A stretch of DNA of 64,000 bases. Source: Haemonchus contortus. Its lineage: Eukaryota; Nematoda; Chromadorea; Rhabditida; Trichostrongylidae. Location of the stretch: positions 36,181,920 through 36,245,919 of the forward strand of contig LS997566.1 of the NCBI GenBank assembly GCA_000469685.2, given 5' to 3'. Every line of letters starts with the position of its first letter. Position 1 is the stretch's first letter. The translations under genes and the position numbers were made by a program. The notes beneath the pieces were generated by a model. That model was not told where the DNA came from. It did not search any database and saw only the letters and a list, made by a program, of their open reading frames with translations. Of the stretch, positions 36,886 through 47,941 are shown piece after piece.

Positions 36886-36927
<42 letters not shown>

Positions 36928-36970
36928 GTATATACATGCATATATATGTATATATATATATATATAATTT
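36475..36970 (+). repeat. Full-length tRNA-derived SINE flanked by (TA)n
   Basis: The SINE body is about 36597-36892 and lies between (TA/GTATA)n tracts. Its head is tRNA-like: an A-box-like GTGTAGTGGCAAGTGG near 36606 and a perfect B-box GGTTCGAATCC near 36648, about 40 bp apart, so it probably carries an internal Pol III promoter (inference). The body contains CCAACCAAGCCTTCCATCCC, GGATAAAAGCACTGACTTG and GAATGGAAGTCGAGTGCG, and it ends AACTTTATCCTTTATATA. Copies lie at 8518, 29053, 34153, 40287 and, degenerate, 41090. It is present in duplication copy 1 but absent from copy 2, so it inserted after the duplication or was lost. Confidence 0.9.
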
Positions 36971-37884
36971 CATATTAGTTTAGCAAGTTTCAGAGAAAAA
37001 AACATGAAAGCAAAAACCCATGAAATTTTGCATTTTTGTGATCACCATCCCTGAAGTATCTTATGGAGGGATAGTATTTGCAAGACTTTAACAAGCATCT
37101 TGAAAGGTTCCCCATTTAGGTAATGACTGGGGTCAGAGAACAACCTGTATTTAATACTGACTGTAATATCATCCCTTCTTGATGTTTTTCCTAAGAGCTG
37201 TTGTTTCGCCGTGGTGCTATGCGAAAGACTATCACCCCTCGTTTTACGAAAGCTCGTTTTACGCGGGAGTAGAAGCCATAGCTGCCCGTTCTACGGAGGA
37301 CGACCCGTAATCCCTGAAGCAATCTGTAGCAATGGAAGCACATTCTATTAGCCCTCTGTGTAACGAGTTGCTTTAGATTTGGAGGATAAGGTCACTGAGA
37401 AATGGTGGCTTTTCACCCTCTGATCTTGACCAAGTAATTGGGAACACTGCCTATCAAGTACTTTGGCTAGCCTAAGTGTAAAGGCCCGGAGATCAGAAAA
37501 AAAATTGAGGAGGAAGATCTCCTGATAATCTAAAAAAAGATTGGTCTCCTTACTGCAAAACAATGGTTCCAATGAGTGAATGTATGTATAATAAAGATAG
37601 GAGCCTTTCATTGTAGACTGTTTTCATTTTGCCAATCAGATTGCTATAACTGAGGGAATAAGTCGACTTTGAAAGCTGACAAAATTATTCCGCCAGCCCA
37701 ATACTCAAGTTGGTCAATGACTTTGGCTATCGCTGAAGTATGCAAAAACTGAGCACTTGTCAATAAGTCTGCCAGGCAAAAGTGAAAAAAGTGTAAGTAG
37801 CCATCCGTGGTTCAAGACTTGTAATAGTAATAGTAATAATCAGTGATGAGCCAAAGTAATAATGACTATTGAAGGCGGGGGCAA

Positions 37885-37990
37885 GCGGGGTCTCAGTTGT
37901 GTAAGGGATAAGAGCACCGGATAGCACATGTGCGGGATCGAGTACCGTCTCAATCCATAATTCGCCAACCTTGTGACACTCTCGCATCGC
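37885..37990 (+). repeat. tRNA-like sequence in duplication copy 1
   Basis: TCAGTTGTGTAAGGGATAAG followed by GGATCGAGTACCGTC resembles tRNA A- and B-boxes about 40 bp apart, with a poor fit. Copy 2 has the same at about 60146-60245 with 'gtgttaaggg'. It may be an old SINE head that predates the duplication. Not called as a tRNA gene, because no cloverleaf was found by eye. Confidence 0.4.
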
Positions 37991-39172
37991 GTTCTGCAGC
38001 GAAAAAAACAGCAGCTAGCAAAATAATTACAAAATAACGAACAAATTTATTTATTTATTTATTTCATACGCTATATAAGACAGCGTGAGAAAAATATAAA
38101 TGCGAAACAACCGTAAATAACAAAGCTTTCCAACCGAATACACTTCTAATTCTCGAAGTGGCATAGGTATTTGAAAAGAAAAAATCCAAGAAAAAGCCAG
38201 TGTAGGATGTCATCTGATTTTTCTTCCCACAACTCGACTGCAGTCACCTATCACTGGCCTATGACAAAATCACCATAAGTACATATAAGTATTCTCCTTG
38301 TAAGAATTTATAAAAGCAATAACTTGGTGTATCAATTTGTTTGACGGTCCACGGTTTTTTTGGTTTGTCAGACTCACGTCCGTCTGTCCATCCGCAAATT
38401 TCCCATGACTATGACAAAGGAAGTAAAATGGAAGTCTCGCCGCAAATTAAGGAGAGCTTTTAAAGGAAGATTGTTGTGATGTCAGCGATAAAGCTTACAA
38501 AGCAAGGACCATGGTGTAGATGTCCACTTCGCCCAGGTTATCCCGGTCAATCAATTGAACACCTAACCGCTATCGAAATCCTTCCGTAGGCTAACCGTCG
38601 GAAGCGAATGTGCATACCTAAAATGGGTGAGGTCTCAAAACAGGGTCTCCAGAAGGTGCTAGTAAAGGAGTTTTCTGAGCAAAATTATCCGTGGGGTCCA
38701 AACATCACAACATCAAGATCAGAAAAACGCTTCGAGCATTAATTATGGTGGACATTGATAAAACAATCGAACTATCACTTATTTCACAGCGATAAACAGA
38801 TCCCAGCAAGCCACTGCTGGAGAGAGCTGAACCTTTCAAAATGCTCAACCTGCCTGCAGGACGCTTTGATTCAAGCAGTTTCTGACCGTGCCCTATGGTT
38901 AATAATTTAGGAATTGGATCAGAAGCACATAGAGACCATATCTCGATCATAGAAAGGGACTGATTAGAGTCTTTTATTTCTTTGATCGCGGCAGAGAAAG
39001 TCGCGATTCATACTGGGAAATAATCTCGGATTAATGAGCGATAAAACATCGCATAAAATTCTTATATTGCTGGGTGAATAGAACTTGTATTACCGAAAAA
39101 TTCTATAGATGCGCAAATGTGACGATTCCTGAGGAACGTTCAGGTATTTTGTAACGGCTATAAATGTTTCAG

Positions 39173-39693
39173 CTGAACATCCCCGTAATCCAACAGCAGC
39201 GTGTAGATAGATCACAACCTGATGAAAGTGTGGCCATTGAGATTCGAGGTAGGTCAAGTGTTTGAAAATTTTGAGTGCTTGCTAAATGCATGCTGGAAAT
39301 CACGTTTTACTAAAGAATCCTGTTATAGGAAATCGAGTATTCGCGACACACGCAGACGCCAGCAAAGACATAAGTTTTATTCCGACCGGTATTTGAGCCT
39401 TTGAGCAAACATTTTGTGTTAAGTTTGTGTTGTTGTGGTTTTTGTCACAAATATTAACGAAGGAACATTCAATCATTGAATAAAGTTCTTTTCGTTTCCT
39501 TATGTTCACGCAATTCAATAAAAGAAGCTGGAACAAAACGTACCGAAGAATAAACAAATCAATTGAAGGTTCATCACGTACCTTATCCTCGATACGCTTT
39601 TTGGGCTTTTTCGCAGCTTCTCCAAAAGATGTAATTCAACAAGTCCGGCTTACTGCCAACAGTCCTGGAATTCAATGCACTCAAAATCATTAG
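39173..39693 (+). CDS. Candidate last two exons of + strand gene
   Basis: Exon 39173-39248, between AATGTTTCAG and CGAG|GTAGGT, reads LNIPVIQQQRVDRSQPDESV then AIEIR plus G. Exon 39617-39693, after TTTTTCGCAG, supplies CT to make Ala and continues SPKDVIQQVRLTANSPGIQC TQNH to a TAG at 39691. Spliced length is 153 nt, exactly 51 codons. It starts in phase 0, as required after exon 35859. A polar, Gln-rich C-terminus. No family recognised. These lie just outside the duplicated segment, so copy 2 has no such exons in this window. Confidence 0.55.
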
Positions 39694-40286
39694 TCAATCA
39701 GAGAGCTACTAGCTATATATGTTTACATTTAAATGTGGATGATACGCGAAGACATCCTGAGAAATCGGGTTTCAAGTAGTATTTGAAAAGGAAATAGTGA
39801 AGAAAAGCGTTCAAAGATGAGATCGGGGGACCACTCTGTACTTCCACCTATACATTCATGCATATGCGTTCGAATACGACTGCTTTAAGGATCAAGGAGT
39901 CCCGGAAAGTTTTTTATTCCAAAAACATGAGAAAAACAGTCTACCTATCATTACACATTGTTACGAGGCTAAGAGTATCGAGGTAGCATGCTTACTTATT
40001 TATTTTACCTTACTTTTCTCAAACAGTCCTTATAAGGCTTCGAAAAAGTAGATAATGAAAAAAAAACAATGAAAAGATGGAAATTTCAAGTGAAAGTAAT
40101 GAGTCTATGGGAATCACACTTTGCAGAGTGAAGGGATACATTCCTAAGCGGCCCGACTGGGTATGAAAGTGGGCTATACAACTGAATGATATTTAATGAT
40201 TGTAGATATTCTGAGTGACATGAACACTATCCAGTCAAAATGACAGAATGATTTCTGTACACTAGCATGACTCACTGCTAAATTGA

Positions 40287-40565
40287 AGGATAAAGTCTGG
40301 GGGCACTGACCAATCCCGTCAGAGGGATGGGCCCCAGAATCCCAGTGGCGAATACAATGCGTATGTGGCCTATTGCAATTATTTGCGGTCACCAGCTGAT
40401 GAACAAGTCAGTGCTTTTATAGTCCCAAACGAGTTTGGTATCAGATAACCAACTCGGAGGGATGGAAGGATTGGTTGGACTAGGCGGAGATCAATAAGGA
40501 ATTTGAACTCGTGACAATGCCTGTGTGAGGTGCGCCATTTGCCATTACACTACCTCCGCCATAAG
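40287..40565 (-). repeat. tRNA-derived SINE, copy
   Basis: Reverse, near full-length copy (GACCAATCCCGTCAGAGGGA, GTCAGTGCTTTTATAGTCC, TTGGACTAGGCGGAGATC, and tRNA-like head ending GCCATTACACTACCTCCGCC). Confidence 0.82.
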
Positions 40566-41089
40566 GCTAAATCCATCATAATAAAAATGGAATCAAAAAA
40601 GCATTGAGCCCTGAGCTCAGAGGATACTGTTCCCACTACCATTTGCTGAATTATTTCAAGGACCCACGAAGTTACTTACGGTGAGTGGTCCGCTGGCACT
40701 GCAATTGCAAGAGACTTAATTCAGCTCAGTTTCAAACAAAAAAGCACGTCTCTATTCATTTCAATTCAATGGATACTTTTCGAGAAGCTATGAAAAATAT
40801 TTAACAAGAAAGCTTGGGACTGATGGAAGAAGTTGAAAAGGGTGACGAAAATTTTCGAAAACGTGGCAAGTGAGAAGGAATTAGACGACCGCCCAATTTA
40901 GCGCCTTTTTTTGATTGTAGATCATTGATTAACATGAGCACACTATTTAGTGACCTATTACTTATCATTTTTCGCAATTGAATTAGGTATTATAATTACA
41001 AATTATCTTTTAATCAGTTTCAAAGGGTTCTCAGACGTTCACAAATCTCGTCATCTAAGTTCGCTCGAAATTAGGCTGATTCAACTCAG

Positions 41090-41350
41090 TTTCCGGGTGG
41101 AGTTGAGATGGCCCCGATCAGATCGATATGTGCCTAAACCAACCGAACCATCGATCTTCCTAGCCTGCTGGGTAGCTGGTGGTAGAGTTATTTGAGAGAA
41201 TATCTACAGCCATCTGTACAGTGGCTGGTTACTGCAGTCCATTATGAAGGCCTACTAAGCAGTCAAACCTCTTATTGGGATTCAGAAGGGAGAGATCATC
41301 CCTCAAAGAGTTTTCTCAACGCAGATAAAAACATCAAAGCTTAACCCTCA
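41090..41350 (+). repeat. Degenerate SINE copy
   Basis: Diverged forward copy: GATCGATATGTGCCTAAACC, GCCATCTGTACAGTGGCTGG and ATCATCCCTCAAAGAG align in order with the consensus. The tRNA-like head is not recognisable. Confidence 0.5.
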
Positions 41351-43082
41351 TGGTCATGTAAACGCCTAGTGATCATAGTTTCCAGGACAAAGAAGTATTG
41401 GTCTGATCACAGTTACATAGGGCATCTGTCGTGTGACACTGCTTTCGCATGGGAGCAGTAAAGAACCCGAAAAAATTTTTATCATCGGTTTTTTGTCGTA
41501 GTTCTTTTTAAGCTTTTATAGTTTTTATCATGCAGTCCGTCCCAATAGCTCTTGGCAAAAATCGGATGCATGGCGTATCCGGAGAACAGTGGGCATAGGA
41601 GAGAAATATTGACGTGCTTATTGGGCTCGAAACAGACTACATAGTAGGAGTTCTCGCGATAGGGAATCGTCTACAGAAACCCTCTTCCAGAACCTTTTAT
41701 TATCCCATTATACAGAACAGAAATGAAGTTATACTGGCAAACTTTTAAGAACAGTTGTAATTTTTCTACAGCTCAATAATTACTCAGCATTATAGTTGCT
41801 CAGGCACATGCCGTCTTTGAACAGATTGCTGTCGATAAGGTGACGTTCTATCGACTCAGCTTGGACAAACGAAACACATGGGAAGACGCCAAGTGCTCGT
41901 TGCTTTGGAATTTAACTAAAAACCATTTTGATCGCTTGAATAACAAGATGTTTGAGGTTTGCTCCCCATCGAATCGAAGAAATTGCCATTGTGAACCTTA
42001 GCGCAAGCAGAGCCACTTTGGTTACGAACATCGATGAAGCGGAACTCGTCCATTTTGACGGTCACTGATAACATTTTCTCGTTTCTGCCCAACTCTTGGT
42101 CCTTTCTAGAAAACCTCTCTTTCCTTGTTTATTGTATTGATATCTAAGCCTTAATCGAATAGAATGAGCTATCGGTACTGCTCCTTACCTAAGCTCGACT
42201 TCGCTAGACTCCTACCAATTTAGGTTTTTCGATTACTAATCTGTAAGGACATTTTGGCAAATGCAGTGATTAACAGAAAATGTACAGTCATGCTAACTTT
42301 TTGTTTTGTTAAGTTCGTTCCTCATAGTGCTTTTAATTCATCAATTTGTCCATTATGCGTATGTTACGGGTCTGCTGAATGAAGTAGTGATTCTGTTCTA
42401 GTTGATCATGATTGCTCACCAATTAGAGATAGCAGTAGGCCACAGTACGCCCTTGAACAACCTCCTTGAGCATTGGTGGGATTTGTCCACGATGCGAAAA
42501 AAAGAAAAAAAAACTGCAGATATTTTTTCCCATAGCTCTGCCATGTTCACTTTAAAATATCCAAGATCAGGATTAGCTCTGGAATAGTTTTCATTACCTG
42601 AATACGACACTATACCGCATGGGAACCATATTATCGACTTTTCAAACCGGCAAAACGAAACCAATTCAACAAACCGTAAACTCCGGCATAATCTCATCCA
42701 ATACAGGAAATCACCTGATAGAAATGAGCCTGCCAAGGCTTTGAAGAGCTCAGGCAAGCAGTTTTTGAGGTGGCTCTTACCAATCCTTCCTCTCAAGAAG
42801 GCTCCCATGGTGGCCCAACTGACGTCACTACTAATTCTGGTAGCAAGCACCATAACTTTATTGAAGGAGCATACACGGTAATCATGAAGCAACCTTTTGA
42901 GTTTAAAATGGAGGTGTAGGTGGGATTAGTGCTTCGGTGGCCCTAAAGCACAGTTCCTGAGGAAATCCCAATTAATCCGGAATCCGAAGCGAATCAATAA
43001 GATATGAGGATTCCCAAAAGTTGTGAAAGTGGGGCTGCACCGTATTTAGATGAGTTGTTGCAAGTGCGTGAAGAGCCAACTA
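41351..43082. other. No gene recognised; one long ORF on minus
   Basis: The only notable open frame is 42416-42892 on the minus strand, 158 codons from ATG, containing GAFLRGRIGKSHLKNCLPEL. It has no recognised domain, Cys/Trp-rich irregular composition and no clear splice context, so it is left uncalled. Confidence 0.35.
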
Positions 43083-44335
43083 TTGGGTTGTCCCGAAAGT
43101 TCCCTTCGATTTTCGACGCCCCGGATTGATCAACTGTTGCACAAAAGATGAAGGACCCAACCTAATGAAGTTATGCGTTCTCTGAAAGAGTAGGTCCTCC
43201 TCTATATTCTTGTTGGGACTCCGTCAACATTTGTCGGAGTTTGTCTGTACAGGACAGGAAAATTGAGAACCACTGTGCGCCTTTTCGGCATCTGAAGTAT
43301 TTCTTCTACAGCTATGCGGCTCAGGCCGCATGAAAGATATATTACGTTTGAGTAGACCATGCTCTAGAGGAACGTACAGTGCATGACTAGTTCGCAAAAT
43401 CCAATCAGAGTGAATTAACCCTTGAAGACCGGCAACCTACAGGGAGACTATCATCATTTAAAACGACCAGATCTAAATGTGAACCAGAGCGAATCAGCGC
43501 ATAACTACTCGTTGAGTAGTACAAGGGCTCAGTGTTTCGAAATCAACCATTCATGGTCATCTGCAGACACTTGGTTTTGTGAAATGTCTTGATGTTTAGA
43601 TATCTCGCGAAATGAGTGAGCGCAATGCGATGGACCGCGCCTCCATGTGCGACTCGTTGCTCAAACGAAATAAAAATGAGCCGTTTCTGAAATGCATGAG
43701 CACGAAGGACGAAAATTGGATTGTGTATAGCAATGAGAAGCGAAAGCGATCGTGGAGCCCCCTTAGTGAGCCGTCACAAACCGCTGCAAAAATTAAAATT
43801 TAGGTGCGGAATACTACGCCGAGTTGCTGATGGGAAAATCACTTACCATGAGCTGTTGTCGCATAATCAAACGATGACTTCGGAAAGGTACTATAGTTAG
43901 CTAGAAAATATGGAGGCAGCGATAGACCAAAAGCGACCCGAAGTGGCAATCGTGAGGGCGTAATCTTCTAACAGGGTACCTCCAGATTACACGTATTTTC
44001 TGCCGCTCGTCAAAAGTTGCTAAAGCTTGGGTGAGATGTCTTACCACACCCCCATATAGTCCAGACATAGCACCATCAGCATACCACTTGTTTAGCTGCA
44101 AAATTCTTTGAATGGAAAGTCGTTCAATCCGCTTGAGAACTGCAAAAAGCACCTGGGGGGGGGTTCGATTTTAACTCTGAATCTTCTATGGAAGTGGGGA
44201 ACTGGAACCTACAGGGAGATGGCGAATCTTTCCCCAACAGAATGGAGGATATATTGTTCATTTAATGGATTTCTCCTTCTAGGAATTTTCATTCAAAAAT
44301 GGAAAAAATCCGTGGAAACTTTTCGGACAACCCAA
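43083..44335 (+). mobile_element. Hsmar1-like mariner, decayed, second copy
   Basis: 1253 bp between TA dinucleotides, ends TTGGGTTGTCCCGAAAGTTC and the complement ...TTTTCGGACAACCCAA. Same family as 3307-4593 but inverted relative to it. Transposase fragments on the + strand include RNKNEPFLKCMSTKDENWIV (43670-43730) and, further on, KLLKLG, DVLPHP and NSLNGKSFNPLENCKKHL. It is broken by stops and by a G-run insertion near 44155. Confidence 0.9.
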
Positions 44336-44518
44336 TATAATACAATGAGCTTCAAATTGCTATCCACCACCGCTATTGGCCATGACCGATTGTTAGAAGT
44401 TTCGAAATGAGTTTTTCATTGTGAAATGTGCAGTCTCCACAACGCTATGGCAACTCGTCCGCCTTTGAGTGTACATGTCGATAAATCCGGTCTTTGAGCC
44501 CCTGTTGCGCCCTATATA

Positions 44519-44702
44519 TACCAGTCGGGCCGCCCGGCTAACGCCGGGCCTCCCTCCTTCTTATGGGTTCGCCCAGCTACGCCGAGCGCTCCTCCTTCCC
44601 TTGAGAAATTTGCTATGCGTGAATAACCCTTCGGATTCTCCTTTTTCTTTGAAAGTTCTACACCCTTAGTATTAGCTCCGAATTGGGAGAATTTTTTCTG
44701 TA
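44519..44702 (+). repeat. 190-bp interspersed repeat, copy C
   Basis: Forward copy of the family at 5593-5777 (CCAGTCGGGCCGCCCGGCTA ... TTTTTTCTGTAA). The GC-rich head GCCCGGCTAACGCCGGGC can form a hairpin. Confidence 0.78.
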
Positions 44703-44829
44703 AGCTATCTTCGCTGTGTCCAAGTAGAACATCGTATAATATCACGAAGGCGATTAGTCAGAGAAAAAATAGTATAAAGAGACATCATCGCGACTGAGTC
44801 TACTATGTTAGCTACCACCAAGGTTCCCA

Positions 44830-45235
44830 GCCAACTACTTGTGCCTTCAAGTTTCAATGGTCTGGGTCCGAAATAACAGTATTTATTCAAGCCCAGCCCT
44901 TTGGGGAGTTTAGTCTTGCAACCTATCATCAGTGTTCCTATCCAGCCTCCTGTATTCCTACCAAGCTTGGTCGCTCTAGGTCCACTATGACATCTCTCTG
45001 CAAGCCACGCCCCCTGAACGAGTTGTGATTTCCCGCTCAAACCCCACCTATTGTGGACAGAGTCCGGTCCTGCCACTCACCATAAGTGTTCCCATCCTGC
45101 CGCCTGTAGTGTTACCAAATTTTAACGCTATAGGCCCACGGGGTCAGGAGTTATGAGTTCTCGCCCAAACCCAGCGCACTGTGGAGGGAGCCCGATCTTG
45201 CCATCCACCATGAGTGTTCCCAGGGTATGGGTACA
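44830..45235 (+). repeat. 145-bp tandem repeat, three degenerate units
   Basis: Units of the family at 6540-7165 (CTATCATCAGTGTTCCTATC, CACTCACCATAAGTGTTCCC, GGGGTCAGGAGTTATGAG, ATCCACCATGAGTGTTCCC). The palindromic MITE at 45239 lies directly after the last 'gtgttccc' unit part, and the array resumes at 45480, so the MITE appears to be inserted in the array. Confidence 0.75.
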
Positions 45236-45238
45236 TAA

Positions 45239-45466
45239 GTGCGTCGGAGGGTGCGCGCGGCAAATTGCGCGGCGAAGTGCGTGGTGATTCGGACGACTCT
45301 GATGCCTATCATTGGAGAACATATTTGAAGTGCAGTAGATTAGTAGGGTTACCTAATACTACTGATCTACTTTACTTCAAATTTGGGCCCTATCGATAGG
45401 CGCTAGAGTGGTTCGAATCACCACGCACTTCGCCGCGCAGTTTGCCGCGCGCATCCTCGGACGCAC
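45239..45466. mobile_element. Palindromic MITE, copy 2 (inserted in repeat array)
   Basis: About 228 bp. Left arm GTGCGTCGGAGGGTGCGCGC..., right arm its reverse complement, and the inner parts (GGCGAAGTGCGTGGTGATTC and GAATCACCACGCACTTCGCC) also match. Even the centre pairs (AGTAGATTAGTAGG with CCTAATACTACTGATCTACT). Same family as 23082-23319. No coding capacity. Confidence 0.9.
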
Positions 45467-45479
45467 GTAAGTTCACTCC

Positions 45480-45775
45480 CCCGTGTTCCCTGCCGCCTGT
45501 ACTCCTACCAAATTTGAACGCTCTAGGCTGAAGTTTAAGTTTTACACACAAACTGTGTGAAAAGTTTTATCACACAAGTTTTTTTTCACGCTCCTTGTGG
45601 GCGGAGTTCGGTCCTGTCACCCACCATAAATGTTCTCATCCTGCCGCCTGTGCTCGTGCCAAATTTGAGCTTTCTAGGTCCACAGGGCAGGAGTTATGAA
45701 TTTCCGGTCAAACACACACACAGACAAACAAACCAACAGACACACTTAGCGCGTTCTATATAGTAGGATTATAAA
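45480..45775 (+). repeat. 145-bp repeat with CA cap, continuation
   Basis: CTGCCGCCTGTACTCCTACC, GGGCGGAGTTCGGTCCTGTC, GGGCAGGAGTTATGAATTTC, then CACACACACAGACAAACAAA and CTTAGCGCGTTCTATATAGT: the same order and cap as at 6540-7165. Confidence 0.85.
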
Positions 45776-46045
45776 AATTCGTCAAGGTGAAGTTATGAAG
45801 TAAGCAGTCCTCTACATGAATTGCGTGGAAGATTGTTACTTTCAGCAGCTTTTTCACGATATGGAAAATTCATCCATCAGCAGGCAAACCTTTCAAGTGA
45901 AGGTGGGGTGTTCGCTTCTGCCCGATCTGGTAGAATGATGGTAAAAGGATTGAGTTGATGCGCTTTTCCCTTTAGGGTTCAAACCATCGTGTACATATAA
46001 ACAGGCAAATAAACAAATAAATGTGTATGAAACTTCATTAAAGTT
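45776..46045. other. Short intergenic, nothing seen
   Basis: AT-rich; no exon or repeat recognised. Confidence 0.4.
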
Positions 46046-46443
46046 CTAAATGCATTGAAGGCACATCTGCTTAGTTGAATACGAATCCACTTTTTCGTGT
46101 TTGAAATTACAGTGGTTCAGAGGGTTTTCTTGAATTGAATCTAACGAACTAATCACATCTCCCGATTGAAAGTTAGCTCCCATACACCTCCTACTGGCTA
46201 AGGCTTGCGGTAAATCGCACTCGAAGTGTACTTTGATAATTTTCCGGTGTATAAATTGTGAAATGGTGTACTTTTGGTGTTTGGTGTACAGTTTTTCAGA
46301 ACCTGGAAAACATTGGCACATAGCTCAATTAAAACTAGAAAATACACTACGATAACATCAAACCATTACTTTCGAATGAGTGTTTACCTGCTCAGTTTCT
46401 CAGGTCCACGCTTCGTAATGAATAGCCATTATTTCCGACACAA
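46046..46443 (-). CDS. Candidate terminal exons of a minus-strand gene
   Basis: Exon 46302-46046 follows ATGTTTTCCAG and reads SEKLYTKHQKYTISQFIHRK, IIKVHFECDLPQALASRRCM and further, to a TAA; it is Cys-containing and ends QMCLQCI. An upstream exon 46443-46388 (after TTATGTTTCAG, donor GAGCAG|GTAAAC) fits in phase and reads CVGNNGYSLRSVDLRN, but then has an in-frame TGA two codons before its end. The gene is therefore either decayed or my exon border is wrong. Upstream it would run toward the BEL/Pao insertion at 46599. Function unknown. Confidence 0.35.
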
Positions 46444-46598
46444 CTGAAACATAAGAAGGAAACGTCGTCAGAGAAACTTTTGTTTTGAGACAAGTAGTGG
46501 TTGCCTCAAGTAGACTTTTTACCCGATGAAAAGAACTACTGTTAATAATGTCAATGCGTGCAATACAAAACGACGTTACCAATGGTAGTGCTCTTCAT

Positions 46599-46835
46599 TG
46601 ATCGTACTGAGATCCTTTATTCGGTAGAGTACAAACAGTCTTGCGATTGGTGACTGGACTGACTGATGAACAGTGCACAGGAGAGTGCAGACAAGAAGTC
46701 GAAAAAGTGAGGAGAATGAACCACCGAGAGTTTATATAGGCTACATGTTTTGTAGTACAACTATAAACATTGTGATACCATATCAGAACTCGTCGGTGTA
46801 AACAAGGGAGGTTGAGTTCCTGTTCGGTACAGAAA
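46599..46835 (-). repeat. 3' LTR of BEL/Pao element
   Basis: 237 bp. On the minus strand it starts TTTCTGTACCGAACAG and ends CAGTACGATCA. A TATATAAA box and an AATAAA signal (complement of 46616-46621) are visible, as expected of an LTR promoter and polyadenylation site. The boundary is set by the TTCAT duplication; a TG-start 4 bp inside is an alternative. Confidence 0.92.
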
Positions 46836-46927
46836 CTCCCAACAGGACAACAAACGAGGCTGAGATAATTTACATCTGGTCGGGGAATGAGAATGAGCTA
46901 CTGTACAGGAACACAAATAGTTTGAGA

Positions 46928-47251
46928 TCACTTGTATTGCAGTCGATGATCTTCTGTTCGGTTCGTGGTGCTGTTTGTCCCTCTCCATTGTGTTTCTACG
47001 TTGTGTCTTCGATGAATGGATGGCGTTGCTTGTTCGGTGGGTTTCCCTTTTGAAGAAGCTGGATGCAACTCTAGTTTGTAGATCATGTTGTTAGGACGGG
47101 TGATTACCGTCCTAGATGCAAGCCGTATATCTGCTGATCGACGAAAGCCATCACGGGATCCGATGACCTCGCCCATTTTCCATTGACCGCGATCGAGAAT
47201 TGGGATCGTAGACGAGCACAAAGTCGCCCTTTTCTGGTTGGTGAGATTCAT
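46928..47251 (-). pseudogene. Pol C-terminal tail (DUF5641-like), out of frame
   Basis: Reads ILDRGQWKMGEVIGSRDGFR, then RSADIRLASR and RPNNMIYKLELHP, the pattern of the C-terminal domain that follows integrase in BEL/Pao polyproteins (W..G.I...DG..R...V, RP...L..LE). It is separated from the preceding frame by a shift at about 47200. It ends at a stop near 46928, before the 3' LTR. Confidence 0.8.
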
Positions 47252-47941
47252 GCGATCTCGGTTTGTGGTGTTCGTTTCTGTATTGCTCGCGTAGTGAAGT
47301 TAGATACTCCGACGTCCATCGTTTCCAGAAGGAGGATAACAGTTTCGATGTTTCGATCCATTCCTCTATGAGAGATTCGTAGGTGCTAGAGTTCTGGAAA
47401 TATCCATTGGAATGTGCTTGGGGATATGGCCCTGAGAGTTGAGCATAGGGGCGCAGAAAATCGATTGGTCGTATTGGAATGCGGTCTCTGTCATTCGTGA
47501 CGTATGTTAGCGGTCTTGTACTCACTACAGCTTCTGTCTCCTTCATCAGTGTTCTAACATCCTCGATATTGAGAATATGACCTCCGATAGCATGCCTGTA
47601 CGATTTCTTGAAAATATCAATCATTTTCTCGTAAACTCCCCCTTGCCAAGGGCTTAGGCTAGGAATGAATTCGAAATGCACTCGTCGTTTGGTGCAATAG
47701 AGCACTTGGCAATGGCTTTGAAGGCTAAGGCGTTGTCGCACAATTTGAAGGTGGGGCATCCAACGGTAGCCATGAAACGTCGTAATACATGTAGAACTGT
47801 GAGGCTGGTCATGTCCAGAACCATGTCGACGTATAGTGCCCGCGTGTTCAAGCAAGTGAGGAGGAGGACCCAATATTTCGCAGGTGCGCCTTCTAGGCCG
47901 CGGTATGGCATTGGACCGAAAAAATCCATGCCTACATTTTG
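47190..47941 (-). pseudogene. Integrase core split over two frames
   Basis: From about 47941 down: NVGMDFFGPMPYRG (first catalytic Asp) to KLCDNALAFKAIAKCSIAPN (second Asp). Then a frameshift near 47690, and RVHFEFIPSLSPWQGGVYEK with the catalytic Glu in GGVYE. Further on are VSTRPLTYV and KGDFVLVYDP. All three catalytic residues remain, so the domain would be intact if the shift were absent. It belongs to pol of the BEL/Pao element. Confidence 0.88.

Larger units (their letters stand above)
35849..38899. repeat. Segmental duplication, copy 1
   Basis: This segment matches 57809-61193 in the same orientation through exon, introns and intergenic-looking sequence. Matching landmarks include GGTGGACTATC, TTGTTTCGCC, TAGCCCTCTGTGTAACGA, CATTTTGCCAATCAGATTGC, ATAAGAGCACCGGATAGCAC and CTCAACCTGCCTGCAGGACG. 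Copy 1 carries a SINE plus (TA)n at about 36475-36970 that copy 2 lacks. Copy 2 carries a Tc1-like element and a roughly 365-bp block (60588-60952) that copy 1 lacks. About 240 bp near 38382-38620 are missing from copy 2. Confidence 0.9.

Noticed and set aside
36475..36970. Long hairpin formed by the two (TA)n tracts flanking the SINE
   Set aside because: Low-complexity TA repeats pair with each other trivially; not evidence for an inverted-repeat element.
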